In this document: piece by piece, positions 1-7,829 of the stretch
How positions within the stretch are numbered: position 1 is the first letter of the stretch
Layout of the letters: every line of letters starts with the position of its first letter
The notes under the pieces: model-generated
The model's input: the letters and a program-made list of their open reading frames with translations, nothing else
What the model was told of the DNA's origin: nothing
Database searches by the model: none
Made by a program: the position numbers and the translations under genes
NCBI GenBank assembly: GCA_028292625.1
Contig: JAQGLY010000062.1
Location: 1-45,858 of the forward strand
Reading direction: 5' to 3'
DNA from: Herbaspirillum sp.
GTDB lineage: Bacteria > Pseudomonadota > Gammaproteobacteria > Burkholderiales > Burkholderiaceae_D
DNA: 45,858 bases

Positions 1-387
1 GCGAAGGAAATCAAGACGCTGATCGGCAACTCGGTCGAGCAGGTGGACAACGGCGGCAAGCTGGTGGCCGAAGCCGGCGCCACGATGGAAGAGCTGGTCA
101 ATAGCGTAAAAAGAGTCACCGACATCATGGCCGAAATCATGGCTGCCAGCCAGGAGCAAAGCGCCGGTATAGAACAAGTAAATCAGGCGATCGGCCAGAT
201 GGATCAGGTCACGCAACAGAATGCAGCGCTGGTGGAACAGGCCGCCGCCGCGGCGGCCTCGATGCAGTCGGAGGCAGGCAATCTGGCGCAACTGGTCAGC
301 ATATTCATGCTCGACGGCGATGCCGCGCCGTCGCAACTTGCTCATCGCACGATAGACATCACACCTGCGAGAAAAAATTTGCACTAA
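1..387 (+). CDS. Methyl-accepting chemotaxis protein, C-terminal part (5' end outside window)
   Basis: The reading frame is open from base 1 and ends at a stop at 385-387, so only the last 128 residues are visible. They match the descending arm of the MCP cytoplasmic signalling coiled coil: AKEIKTLI, a [11 protein letters not shown] segment, then SAGIEQVNQAI and [14 protein letters not shown], followed by an alanine-rich stretch. This is the region that carries methylation sites and packs next to the CheA/CheW-binding tip. The segment is very like residues of the complete chemoreceptor at 14360-16084, so the two are paralogues. The tail ends in ARKNLH and lacks the DWEQF pentapeptide found in the other copy, so CheR/CheB tethering by a terminal pentapeptide is unlikely. 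The ligand domain is outside the window. Confidence 0.93.
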   Translation, partial: AKEIKTLIGNSVEQVDNGGKLVAEAGATMEELVNSVKRVTDIMAEIMAASQEQSAGIEQVNQAIGQMDQVTQQNAALVEQAAAAAASMQSEAGNLAQLVSIFMLDGDAAPSQLAHRTIDITPARKNLH

Positions 388-456
388 GACTTTGTAACCG
401 ACGCGCCAGAAAATATAAGCAACCGGCGCGGCACCATACTACCCATAAGGAGCGAC

Positions 457-2049
457 ATGGACAGAAGGGATTTTCTGAAGGGAAGCAGCGCGGTCGGCGC
501 CGCCGGTTTGACAATTTCCACTATTGGACATGCCTCGGCAGCGACGGCGACCGAACATTGGGGAGCAGGGCAGCTTGAGCATATGCTCCCGACGGTGAAC
601 GACACCAGCATGCTGATCAAGGTATCGCTGAAGAACGCGCTGTCCCAGCCTCCGGTACTTGTGGTCGATCGCAAGCACTTCACCGGCCGCCGGACCGACA
701 GCGCGGGGCGGACGTGGGCCTTCTATGCGGAAGGCCTCGAGCCGAATGCCGGATACACCCTGAACCTCATTGATGCGCACGGCAATGCCCTGTGCGACAG
801 CTGGCCGCTAAAGACTTTCCCCGCCCCGAATGCCACGCCGAAAACGTTTCGCGCGCTGATGTTTACCTGCGCCGGCGGCAGCGACGAAACAAAAATCTTT
901 CTACCCATGACCACGCGCATACGTCTTCTGGAGCGCGGTTTGTCGTTCAAGCCCGATGCAATGATTGCCAACGGCGATCATATTTATCTGGACCAGCGGG
1001 CCAAGAAATCGCCGAGGCTCGGCATGGCGCCCGAACAAATCGCGAGCGCCGGGCGTTTCGACCGCACGCAGGCCATTTACGGCACCCAGAACGAAGAAGT
1101 CCTGAAGCGCTCGGCAGGTCCGCAAATCGTACCCCTCTACGGTACCCGGTGCCGCTCGGTTCCGGTCTTTTTCATCACCGACGACCACGACTACTACGAC
1201 AATGACGAGGCCGACGACAAGCTCGTCACGTTTCCGGTCGATACGTTCATGCTCAATGCCGGGCGGACGACGCAGTGGATGTACTACCCCGAATTTTTGC
1301 CGGACAAGACCCGGCCGACCGGCATCACCGGCGCAAGCGCCATGGACCGCTTTAAAAATCTATCGGAATGCTACGGCACGCTGCGCTACGGCAAGATCGC
1401 CGAAATGCTGATGTACGATTGCCGGCGCGGCCTCACGCTCACCGGTCCGACCGCCACTTTCGTACAGAAGGAGGCCGAAGGGTGGCTGGTCGACCGCATG
1501 AAGAACTCCGACGCCGCCCATGTGGTCAATGTCCCCTCGGTGCCGCTCGGCTGGAGCGCCGGAAAATACGGCGAGTGGTATCAGGACATGGAGGGCGACG
1601 GCAAACTCACGCTCGCAAAACCGAAGGCGTTCTGGCAAACGGGGTGGAGATCGCAGCACGACCGCCTGGTGGTCGCCGCCTCTTCGATGCAAGAGCGCAT
1701 TCCGATGTTCATCAGCGGCGACCTGCATGCGACCGGATACGGCGTCATGACCCGCACGGGCGAACATGATCTGGCGAAGAATCCGGTTCATTCCATCATC
1801 ACCGGGCCATTGGGAACGGACACCATCATGTGGGTATCCGCATCGCGCGGAATGAACCCCCAGATACCGGCCGGGATCGACTTCAATGAGGTGTTGAAAG
1901 CCGAGGAAAAGCATGGCTTCATCATTGCGGATTATGATAGCGGGGGCGTGGTGGTGCGTCATTTCCAATGGGATCGCGATAAGCACAGCGTGGCCGACAT
2001 CGATTCCCTGGAACCCTATAAAGTGACCGTGTTAAAACGCCCCGGCTGA
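457..2049 (+). CDS. Tat-exported PhoD-like metallophosphatase
   Basis: This 530-residue protein begins with a twin-arginine signal (RRDFLKG at residues 3-9, then an alanine/glycine-rich hydrophobic stretch ending HASA near 25-28), so it is probably folded in the cytoplasm and exported to the periplasm. Metal-binding motifs of the PhoD/metallophosphoesterase fold are visible: NGDHIYLDQ at about 172-180, TDDHDYYDND at about 241-250, and GDLHATGYG at about 421-429. PhoD-family enzymes hydrolyse phosphate mono- or diesters using Ca/Fe centres; the substrate here is unknown. The start is well supported by AAGGAG seven to eight bases upstream of the ATG. A perfect 8-bp inverted repeat overlaps the stop codon (2041-2066). 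A second, quite divergent PhoD paralogue lies at 16139-17749. Confidence 0.85.
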   Translation: MDRRDFLKGSSAVGAAGLTISTIGHASAATATEHWGAGQLEHMLPTVNDTSMLIKVSLKNALSQPPVLVVDRKHFTGRRTDSAGRTWAFYAEGLEPNAGYTLNLIDAHGNALCDSWPLKTFPAPNATPKTFRALMFTCAGGSDETKIFLPMTTRIRLLERGLSFKPDAMIANGDHIYLDQRAKKSPRLGMAPEQIASAGRFDRTQAIYGTQNEEVLKRSAGPQIVPLYGTRCRSVPVFFITDDHDYYDNDEADDKLVTFPVDTFMLNAGRTTQWMYYPEFLPDKTRPTGITGASAMDRFKNLSECYGTLRYGKIAEMLMYDCRRGLTLTGPTATFVQKEAEGWLVDRMKNSDAAHVVNVPSVPLGWSAGKYGEWYQDMEGDGKLTLAKPKAFWQTGWRSQHDRLVVAASSMQERIPMFISGDLHATGYGVMTRTGEHDLAKNPVHSIITGPLGTDTIMWVSASRGMNPQIPAGIDFNEVLKAEEKHGFIIADYDSGGVVVRHFQWDRDKHSVADIDSLEPYKVTVLKRPG

Positions 2050-2115
2050 TCTAGCAAGCAGCCGGGCAGAAGGCGCAGCGGCATGTTGGATGCCGCCAAT
2101 CGGAGGCAGGAAAAA

Positions 2116-2565
2116 ATGATGCTCATTGCCAGATTCATACACATCCTGGGTTTCACCGTCTGGATAGGCGGCATGTTCTTCGCGTATATGACATTGCGCC
2201 CGGTCGCCGTCGCCGTGCTGCAGCCGGCGCAGCGTCTTCAGCTATGGGAGGGCGTGTTCGGCAAATTCTTTTTCTGGGTATGGGTGGCCGTCGCGCTGTT
2301 GTTTGCCAGTGGCTTCCATATGGTGGCCCTGCTCGGGAAGCCGCCTGCCTACGTCATGGCGATGATGGGGCTGGGCATCGCCATGCTGCTGATTTTCGGC
2401 TATGTGTTCTTCAATCCGTATAAGCGGCTGCAACGCGCGGTCGCGGCACAGGACTGGCCGGCCGGCGGCGCGGCGCTGGGGCAGATTCGCTCGCTGGTGG
2501 GGACGAATCTGATTCTGGGGTTGTTGACTATGTGCGTTGGGGCGCTGGGGCCGTTGTTGGGGTGA
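2116..2565 (+). CDS. Small integral membrane protein, CopD-like
   Basis: The frame is open from 2083, but ATG at 2116 is preferred because GGAGG sits at 2102-2106, nine bases upstream. The 149-residue product has about four hydrophobic helices: IARFIHILGFTVWIGGMFFA, a FFFWVWVAVALLFASG segment, a MAMMGLGIAMLLIFGYVFF segment and a C-terminal GTNLILGLLTMCVGALG segment. The histidine in the first helix followed by TVWIGGMFF resembles the CopD/YchJ-type group of small membrane proteins, some of which bind copper or haem. That assignment rests on the H-x-L-x-x-T-x-W-I-G-G pattern only. It follows the PhoD gene by 66 bases on the same strand and may be cotranscribed. The downstream DNA changes abruptly to lower GC. 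Confidence 0.7.
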   Translation: MMLIARFIHILGFTVWIGGMFFAYMTLRPVAVAVLQPAQRLQLWEGVFGKFFFWVWVAVALLFASGFHMVALLGKPPAYVMAMMGLGIAMLLIFGYVFFNPYKRLQRAVAAQDWPAGGAALGQIRSLVGTNLILGLLTMCVGALGPLLG

Positions 2566-2941
2566 TGTTTGTTTAGTTGTTTACTTTGAAAAATTGCAGC
2601 CCGGCGGTTGGCAATCGCATGAAATTGAGCCAATTATCATGAACATTATCGCCACCGACTGACCCTACATCGAAGCAAAGAAACACAGCAACCATGTGAT
2701 CTCTTAAACATTCAACGGGTCAGGCACACACGAAAACGACGGGTCAATTTTTCGCAATCGTCAACAGCAGAAAGCCTTGGAAAGTTAATTGCCATCACAC
2801 TACTTCTTGCGCAAAAGAAGGAATCCTACCGTGATCCAAACCCACAAAGGCTACTCTGGCGGAACCCATGTCCGCCCATGTGCGTAAGGCCGTGCGCGGT
2901 TCAGAGGATGCTGCACGCGCACCGGTCAACTATCCCGCCAT
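2566..2941. other. Intergenic region at the left edge of the accessory region
   Basis: No convincing gene is seen here. GC drops compared with the phosphatase side. The motif ACGGGTCA occurs twice (about 2715 and 2740), each next to AT-rich sequence, which could be debris of a mobile element, but no transposase reading frame survives. This stretch is the likely left boundary of the accessory region. Confidence 0.4.
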
Positions 2942-3370
2942 TCATAGCCTTTTAAATGAAGTCAGCTCAAGTTCGCAGCCAAGTGCGGCCATAGCTTCTT
3001 CGATACGATCGATCTTTGTCGGTGAGTGCAAGTTGAGTAAGCTGTTTGCTAATTGCTTCGAAATGCCGAGACTCTTCGCCAGGTCAATCGGCCGCACTTT
3101 CTGCGCCAGCATTTCATTCAGTAACAGAATCTTTGCCCAGACGCTAAGCGGCAGTCTGATGAGGCGTTCGCCTTTTTTCTGTTTCGATGGCAGCGGCACC
3201 TGGCGCTTGTCTTCGAAGTAGAAGCCCATCGCGCTGAGTAACGCGTCGGTAGCCATTTCGAGTGCTTCGGCTTCAGTATCGCCCTGAGTGATCGCCTCCG
3301 GTATATCTCGGAAGGTAACGACAAAACCGCCGGTTTCGACATCAGGTGAAAATGTGGCGGGGTATTTCAT
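2942..3370 (-). CDS. HicB-family antitoxin with C-terminal HTH (orphan)
   Basis: The 142-residue product matches the E. coli type of HicB. The N-terminal half (MKYPATFSPD, then GGFVVTFRDIPEAITQGDT and ALLSAMGFYFEDKR) is the partial RNase-H-like HicB fold. After a PLPSKQKKG linker, the second half (PLSVWAKILLLNEML, then IDLAKSLGISKQLANSLLNLH) is a helix-turn-helix DNA-binding domain with the TKIDRIEEAMAALG tail. HicB normally neutralises the HicA mRNA interferase and autoregulates the operon. In E. coli-type loci hicA lies immediately upstream of hicB. On this strand that would be 3371-3590, where no reading frame with the HicA pattern is visible, and none lies downstream. It is therefore an orphan antitoxin or a solitary regulator. 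Confidence 0.82.
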   Translation of the reverse strand: MKYPATFSPDVETGGFVVTFRDIPEAITQGDTEAEALEMATDALLSAMGFYFEDKRQVPLPSKQKKGERLIRLPLSVWAKILLLNEMLAQKVRPIDLAKSLGISKQLANSLLNLHSPTKIDRIEEAMAALGCELELTSFKRL

Positions 3371-3588
3371 CGGTACCTCAGATGGTCATTCATTAATGGA
3401 ATTTTTTTGGGGGCATTATCGTTTTTTAAAAAACGCAGATCGTTTATCCATGCGCGTTTCAAGCGATGATTCGGCTTCCCTTCTCGAATATGTTTTAGAT
3501 GTCCAGTGATTGTAAAGTTCGCATGAAACCTATTGTTCATGCGGGATTTTGTGTTTGCTGAGACCATTTCTAGATAATTGTTGCAGAT

Positions 3589-3594
3589 TATAAT
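3589..3594 (+). promoter_or_regulatory. Probable -10 element of the retron ncRNA promoter
   Basis: A perfect TATAAT lies 23 bases before the first base of the a1 arm of the retron ncRNA, which would place transcription start near 3600-3603. No good -35 hexamer is seen at 16-18 bases upstream, so the promoter may be weak or use an unusual -35. Confidence 0.45.
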
Positions 3595-3616
3595 ATTGAA
3601 CATGGTAGTATCGAGT

Positions 3617-3782
3617 CCTCAATTACGCGTTTTGATGTACATTTTTATGTTCATTAATGTCGGGCGTTTCGCCAGACTGATTTTATTGGCAGCATTAACA
3701 GCGTAGAAAGGCCCACACGGCCCGGACTGCGCACTGTTAGTGCTTGCCGTGCCGCGTGGACCTTTCTACGCCGTAATTTAGG
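3617..3782 (+). ncRNA. Retron ncRNA (msr-msd), Eco1/Ec86-like
   Basis: This stretch has the layout expected for a retron template and primer RNA. The a1 arm (3617-3627, CCTCAATTACG) pairs with the a2 arm (3772-3782, CGTAATTTAGG) at 10 of 11 positions. Between them, the msr part (3628-3700) holds small hairpins: ACAT/ATGT around a TTTT loop at 3639-3650 and GGCG/CGCC around a TTT loop at 3663-3673. The msd part is one long hairpin, 3701-3771. Its base is a perfect 11-bp stem (3701-3711 with 3761-3771), followed by an interrupted stem, and it ends in GCACT-GTT-AGTGC at 3731-3743. The effector and reverse transcriptase genes follow directly on the same strand, the order seen in Retron-Eco1. The usual AGC around the branching guanosine is not obvious after a1, so the priming base is uncertain. 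Confidence 0.82.
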
Positions 3783-3798
3783 TAGTTGAGACTTTAAA

Positions 3799-4725
3799 TT
3801 GCTGAAAATAATAAATGACTTTTGCGAGGCAATAGACCTTTCGCAAAGTAAAGTCAAAAACGGTCCGCAGAAAATTACCTTATTCGGCGGCCACATCACG
3901 AATTCCAACGGGCAGGTTTTGTCCCAACGCGGAACGTTTTTATGTATCGCGGGTAAATTGGCCGATTCGTTAGTTGTTCCGGAAAATTATAAAAATTGGA
4001 ATCAGTTCGGAATGTATAACGATCTTCTTTCGTTTGAAGAAGACGTGTGTACGCTAGTTGATGTGGTCTTAGTGTTCCTTGAAACCGAAGGCGCTATCGC
4101 AGAGTTCGCTGCATTGATTAAACACGAAAATATTGCGCCAAAATTGCTCATAGTAGTTAATCAAGAGCATTATGAAAGCGATTCATTCATTAAGCTCGGT
4201 TTGTTGCGTTATCTAGAAGCTGCTCATAAAGGCAGCGATAATATTGTTGTTGCACATAACAATCCTTTAATCCGCGCTGAACTTGACCACATCCTTAAGC
4301 TACTGGAGCAGCGATCCCAGCAGCAGCCAAAAATTGAGTCTTTCCGGCAAAAAAACTTACGTCATATTTTTTATCTGATCGTCGACTTTATCGATATCCT
4401 CCAAGTAGCACGTATTAGTGATATTCAGCTCATGTTGAAAAAGCTAGGCATCAGCTATTCAAAAAATCGTTTAGAACAGTTGTTGTCTGCCTTAAAAAAT
4501 GCAGAATTGATTCGCGAAGATAAAATGCTTTCGGAGCGATGTTTTAGTGCAATCTCAACTCCCCGTGCATCTATTGAGTATGCATTTGTCAAATCACCCG
4601 GAAAAAGAGTGACTTGGAAAGCAAGAGCTTTTGAGAATACTTTAGGAGATAAATGGCGAGCTTATGCATTTAGAACGTTGAAGAGCAAAGATATTTCAAA
4701 AAGCGAGGTTGTGAATGGCGCTTAA
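3799..4725 (+). CDS. Retron effector: nucleoside deoxyribosyltransferase-like domain plus C-terminal winged-helix
   Basis: The 308-residue product lies between a retron ncRNA and a retron reverse transcriptase and resembles the Retron-Eco1 (Ec86) toxin in order and motifs. Residues about 25-165 look like an N-deoxyribosyltransferase fold: ITLFGGHI, RGTFLCIAGKLADSL, then VDVVLVFLETEGAIAEFAAL. E102 in AEFAAL aligns with the essential glutamate of the Ec86 effector by eye. Residues about 180-290 (IQLMLKKLGISYSKNRLEQLL) look like a winged-helix DNA-binding domain. In the known system the effector is inhibited within an msDNA-RT filament and degrades or modifies nucleotides after phage triggering. 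The frame opens only after a stop at 3787-3789, so translation probably starts at TTG 3799, with a poor ribosome site. Its GC is well below that of the rest of the window. Confidence 0.85.
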   Translation: MLKIINDFCEAIDLSQSKVKNGPQKITLFGGHITNSNGQVLSQRGTFLCIAGKLADSLVVPENYKNWNQFGMYNDLLSFEEDVCTLVDVVLVFLETEGAIAEFAALIKHENIAPKLLIVVNQEHYESDSFIKLGLLRYLEAAHKGSDNIVVAHNNPLIRAELDHILKLLEQRSQQQPKIESFRQKNLRHIFYLIVDFIDILQVARISDIQLMLKKLGISYSKNRLEQLLSALKNAELIREDKMLSERCFSAISTPRASIEYAFVKSPGKRVTWKARAFENTLGDKWRAYAFRTLKSKDISKSEVVNGA

Positions 4726-5629
4726 AGAGAGACTGCTCGCTGCTTTACCTTTCTCGCAAGACGAACTTATCCTCCTGACGGGTACCGCACCATTTCGTTA
4801 TAAAGAATACACAATACCGAAACGTCAGCCAGGTCGATATCGGAAGATCGCGCAGCCAACACCCGAGCTTAAATTGTTGCAACGATGGCTGATTGCTAAT
4901 GAGCTGCAAGAGTTGCCAGTCCATCCAGCCGCCACTGCTTACAAAGTTTCGGTTGGCTTGCTGGACAATGTGAAACCACATGCAAAAAATCGATTTCTGT
5001 TGAAAATTGATTTTGAAAATTTTTTCCCATCAATGACATCCAGAAATTTTCAACGATTCATGGTCGCTCGGGGCACTCCAGCAAACGATGTCGCGATGAT
5101 GACGAATTTGTTTTTCAAATACGATAGGGCAAGCGGAATATTGAGGCTCGCTATTGGTGCTCCCAGTTCGCCTACGCTTTCTAATATGCTCATGTATGCG
5201 CTAGATGTTCAAATTTCTAAACGTTGTGATGCTTTGGGGATTATTTATACAAGGTATGCGGACGATCTTAGTTTTTCAACCAGTGTGATGGGGTTGCTTC
5301 CAGCATTTGAACGCGAGCTTTATACGATAATTGCTGACTACCCGGTCTTGGAATTAAAAATAAATCCAGAGAAAACAGTGCATGCTTCGAAAAAGCGTGG
5401 GCGTCGCATAACAGGTTTGGTCATTTCGGCAGAGAATTCTATATCTATAGGAAGAAATAGAAAGCGCTTGCTGAGAAGCCAGATTGATCACTTCCAGAAA
5501 GGGCGGTTAGATGCCGATGCCATCGAAAGTCTGAAAGGCTATTTAGCATTTCTCAATTCTGTTGAGCCAGATCAGATAGTTCGGCTTACGTCGCATTATG
5601 GCAAAGTACTAATGGCCCGATTGTTATAG
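4715..5629 (+). CDS. Retron reverse transcriptase
   Basis: The 304-residue protein is a retron-type RT. Visible motifs are the catalytic IDFENFFPS (about 98-106, D99), the GAPSSPTLSNM region (about 148-158), YADD (181-184) with LSFS, and ITGLVIS (232-238), the counterpart of the retron VTG motif. The retron-specific NAxxH signature appears as N85-V-K-P-H89, with valine for alanine. It copies the msd part of the ncRNA using a 2'-OH of a branching guanosine as primer, giving RNA-linked msDNA. The gene overlaps the effector by 11 bases, with GAGG ahead of its ATG, so the two are translationally coupled. Similarity to the Ec86 RT runs along its length (for example FRYKEYTI near 27-34 and IYTRYADDLS). 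No terminator is visible after it. Confidence 0.95.
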   Translation: MALKERLLAALPFSQDELILLTGTAPFRYKEYTIPKRQPGRYRKIAQPTPELKLLQRWLIANELQELPVHPAATAYKVSVGLLDNVKPHAKNRFLLKIDFENFFPSMTSRNFQRFMVARGTPANDVAMMTNLFFKYDRASGILRLAIGAPSSPTLSNMLMYALDVQISKRCDALGIIYTRYADDLSFSTSVMGLLPAFERELYTIIADYPVLELKINPEKTVHASKKRGRRITGLVISAENSISIGRNRKRLLRSQIDHFQKGRLDADAIESLKGYLAFLNSVEPDQIVRLTSHYGKVLMARLL

Positions 5630-6067
5630 TTATAAATGATGTTATTTAAAACGGGGATGTGCTGGATGTACCGTAACATTAAAATAATACGCGGAGTTGA
5701 TTTCAATGAATTCATTCAATGTTCCGCTGACCTCCAATGAGCAATTATCCATCACATTGGAACATGAGACATCGCTGATACTTCAATACCTCTAATAGTT
5801 AAAGAAAAAATAGAAAAATTGCGACGCTAATGACAAGGGGGAAGAAGTGCAAATATTGCTTTGCAATATCGGATGGATGGATCGATATCAAGGGCGGATG
5901 CCTTTGATCAACTCATCTTCGGTGGAAAAACGTAGATCCTACCGGTGAAAGCCAGGAATCTTGCAACTTTGCTGCGGTAGCTGGCCCGTTGTACGGGGTG
6001 AACTGCTTCCTAATTTAGTCCGCCCAGAATTCGGTGTTCCCATATCAGAAAAATAAGAGAGTAGAGC
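5630..6067. other. Intergenic region after the retron
   Basis: No convincing gene is seen. A 25-codon frame (5830-5907) begins MTRGKKCKYCF, contains a CxxC pair, and is followed past its stop by another 35 open codons in the same frame. It could be a decayed small gene but lacks a ribosome site. AT-rich sequence similar in composition to the retron continues to about 5850. Confidence 0.3.
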
Positions 6068-6787
6068 TTGGACATATTTAGAGATGCGAGTTGGACGTTT
6101 GTAGGTGTTGTACTGGCGATCGCGGCGTTGCTCGTCACGATCTACGGCATCAAGAAACAGATAGCGAAAAAATCGTTAATTTACACAGTCGGCGACCAGT
6201 ATCCCCTCTATCTCTTATATGATGAAAAAAATCATACGCGTGTCAAGGTTTTATTTGATGAAATCGAAGTGAAGAAGCCTATTACCATCGACCTGCGACT
6301 AAAAAACCTGGGCAATATGCCTATCAATGAGGCAGATTTTGCCGGGCCCATTAAAATTCTGTTTTCTAGTCCTGTTCGAATTGTTAGCTCCCAAATAATT
6401 GATGTAAAGCCCGGGAATCTTCCTGTAATCGAAAGCCCTATAGGCCCAGGATCTGAATATGGAATCCAATTAGCCCCACTGCTGCTCAATCCAGGGGACA
6501 GCATATCAATACGTTTTCTATATGAGGACGACGGAACAATCCCCGAACTCTCGGTGAGTGCGCGGATTTCCGGAATTAGTGAGGTCAAGAGAATTCTTCA
6601 TTCAGAAATCGGACGCGATCATGTGTTGCCCGATTTGCTATTCTTGGCCGTTGATTACGCAGGGGTAGGCAGCCTCGTCGGCCTCGGGGTTGCCGGGACA
6701 CTTATAGCGAAAAGCGAATGGTTCGGGCGGTTCTTGTATTTTTGCCAGCTACTGTTTAGATTCTTGTACAGACGATTATTTGAATAG
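6068..6787 (+). CDS. Hypothetical membrane-anchored protein downstream of the retron
   Basis: The 239-residue product is not recognised. Residues about 9-28 (WTFVGVVLAIAALLVTIYGI) form one membrane helix followed by positive charge (KKQIAKK). Residues about 35-185 appear to be a beta-rich soluble domain with alternating hydrophobics (IDLRLKNLGNMPI, VRIVSSQIIDVKP, GDSISIRFLYEDDG), reminiscent of immunoglobulin-like folds. Residues about 190-215 (LLFLAVDYAGVGSLVGLGVAGTLIA) and the very C-terminus (FLYFCQLLFRFLYRRLFE) are hydrophobic and may be further membrane helices. It starts at TTG; AAGAGAG lies just upstream and no in-frame ATG exists near. It is 438 bases after the retron RT on the same strand, so membership in the retron unit is doubtful. 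A role as an accessory or separate defence protein is only a guess. Confidence 0.6.
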   Translation: MDIFRDASWTFVGVVLAIAALLVTIYGIKKQIAKKSLIYTVGDQYPLYLLYDEKNHTRVKVLFDEIEVKKPITIDLRLKNLGNMPINEADFAGPIKILFSSPVRIVSSQIIDVKPGNLPVIESPIGPGSEYGIQLAPLLLNPGDSISIRFLYEDDGTIPELSVSARISGISEVKRILHSEIGRDHVLPDLLFLAVDYAGVGSLVGLGVAGTLIAKSEWFGRFLYFCQLLFRFLYRRLFE

Positions 6788-7201
6788 AATGTTCTTCTGC
6801 TTGCAGCGCTAGGCCTCGTCAATTGATCCGGTTTCCAATGCAGGGTATTAGCATTGCGCTCAGATGTCGGGAGCCTATGTTTCTGACTCTATGCCAATTG
6901 CTCCTTTGTGCTATGAAAGTTATCCAGCGAATCGCTCAGTTATCGTACATTGCACATTGTCGCCAGCTGAAAAAACACCGATTTCGCCACACCACCGCAA
7001 AGACTTCATGAGGCGAATATGGGCCAATCTCAGATTGCAATAAGAAAGAGCCGGAACAGTTAGCGGTCCGTATGGGGCTGTTAGTCTGCTGATTCCCCCC
7101 GATGCAAAGACCAGAGATATTCGTTCTGGCGACGTCAATCGGCCCCTCGATACTTATTTCCTATTATTCTCTGGGATCTGCGCCACGGCACATGGAAACG
7201 C
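6788..7201. other. Intergenic region, no recognised gene
   Basis: Short frames exist on both strands (for example 6823-7011 and 6920-7138), but none has a ribosome site, a recognisable motif or a sensible composition. The DNA may be remnant island sequence. It borders the first copy of the duplicated module. Confidence 0.3.
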
Positions 7202-7792
7202 CTATTTATCCCCCAAACAAGCCCCCAAAACCCGACAAGCAATCAAGCACCGCAGAGCCTCGTCATAAACCAGCTGCCCAGCCAGATCAGCCGTCCATCC
7301 CCCATCCTTATCAAGCGCAATAACAAGCGCCCCGGCGGTATCGCCCGCTTGCGCAGTCTCCAGCGCCCGTTTTAATTTAACGGCAACATCATTGCTATTG
7401 GCATTGAGCGGTTTGTTAATAGTGGGAGAGGGAGTAGGGTTGGAACGTGATACTGAAACTTTACGTCGTGAGGGGCGAGGGGGGCGAGTCGTGGTGGCCA
7501 TGAAAAACTCCAAGTGGTTGTTCAAGATCCACCTCCATACCGGAGGTGGCCGGGTACTTGAACACCGCTATTGGTCGGCCCGCAGCTTTCCCCGAAGGTC
7601 TTGTATCACTGCACGCTACCCGGCCATAGAAACTATAGACGCAAAAAAAACCGCGACTGTCGGGCGAGGATTCCGCCAATAGAGGTGTGTTCAGCACCGC
7701 GAAAAACTTTAAAGTGAAATGTACAGTGGATCAACCTGTAGAACTATGCGATTTGATTCGAATAACTTTTCAATCCAAGAAAATTGGATGCC
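7200..7792 (-). repeat. Duplicated leader/small-gene module, copy A
   Basis: This 0.59-kb block recurs in the same orientation at 12090-12682, with roughly nine of ten bases matching by eye and scattered small indels. On the minus strand it consists of a non-coding leader (about 7502-7792) followed by a small gene (7202-7501). The leader can fold: GGCCGGGTA (7548-7556) pairs with TACCCGGCC (7617-7625), ACCTCC with GGAGGT (7531-7547), and GTTCAAG with CTTGAAC around that hairpin. A 78-codon frame (7461-7697, minus) covers the leader in copy A only; in copy B it contains a stop. The leader is reminiscent of ash/immunity-RNA leaders of P4-type satellite prophages, but this is a weak inference. 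Confidence 0.85.
7202..7501 (-). CDS. Small conserved protein of the duplicated module (copy A)
   Basis: The start is taken at ATG 7501 because GGAG precedes it by six bases and the sequence from MATTTRPPRP on is conserved in both copies. The 99-residue product has a basic, proline- and serine-rich N-terminus (PSRRK, TPSPT) and a conserved helical C-terminal half: DVAVKLKRALETAQ, GALVIALDKDGGWTADLAGQLVYDEAL, then CLIACRVLGACL. The family function is not known to me. Differences from copy B (for example ALETAQ versus ALDAAQ, EALRC versus EAMRC) are conservative, which suggests that both copies are or were under selection for the protein. Confidence 0.65.
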   Translation of the reverse strand: MATTTRPPRPSRRKVSVSRSNPTPSPTINKPLNANSNDVAVKLKRALETAQAGDTAGALVIALDKDGGWTADLAGQLVYDEALRCLIACRVLGACLGDK

Positions 7793-7829
7793 AATGCGAT
7801 CGCTCTCTGCTTAACGATGGACTCCGCCC

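Noticed and set aside
3367..3603. 78-codon minus-strand frame upstream of hicB as a possible HicA toxin
   Set aside because: Lacks the HicA double-stranded RNA-binding pattern with its conserved glycine-histidine segment; overlaps the retron promoter.
5830..5907. 25-codon frame with a CxxC after the retron
   Set aside because: No ribosome site; too short to support without homologues.
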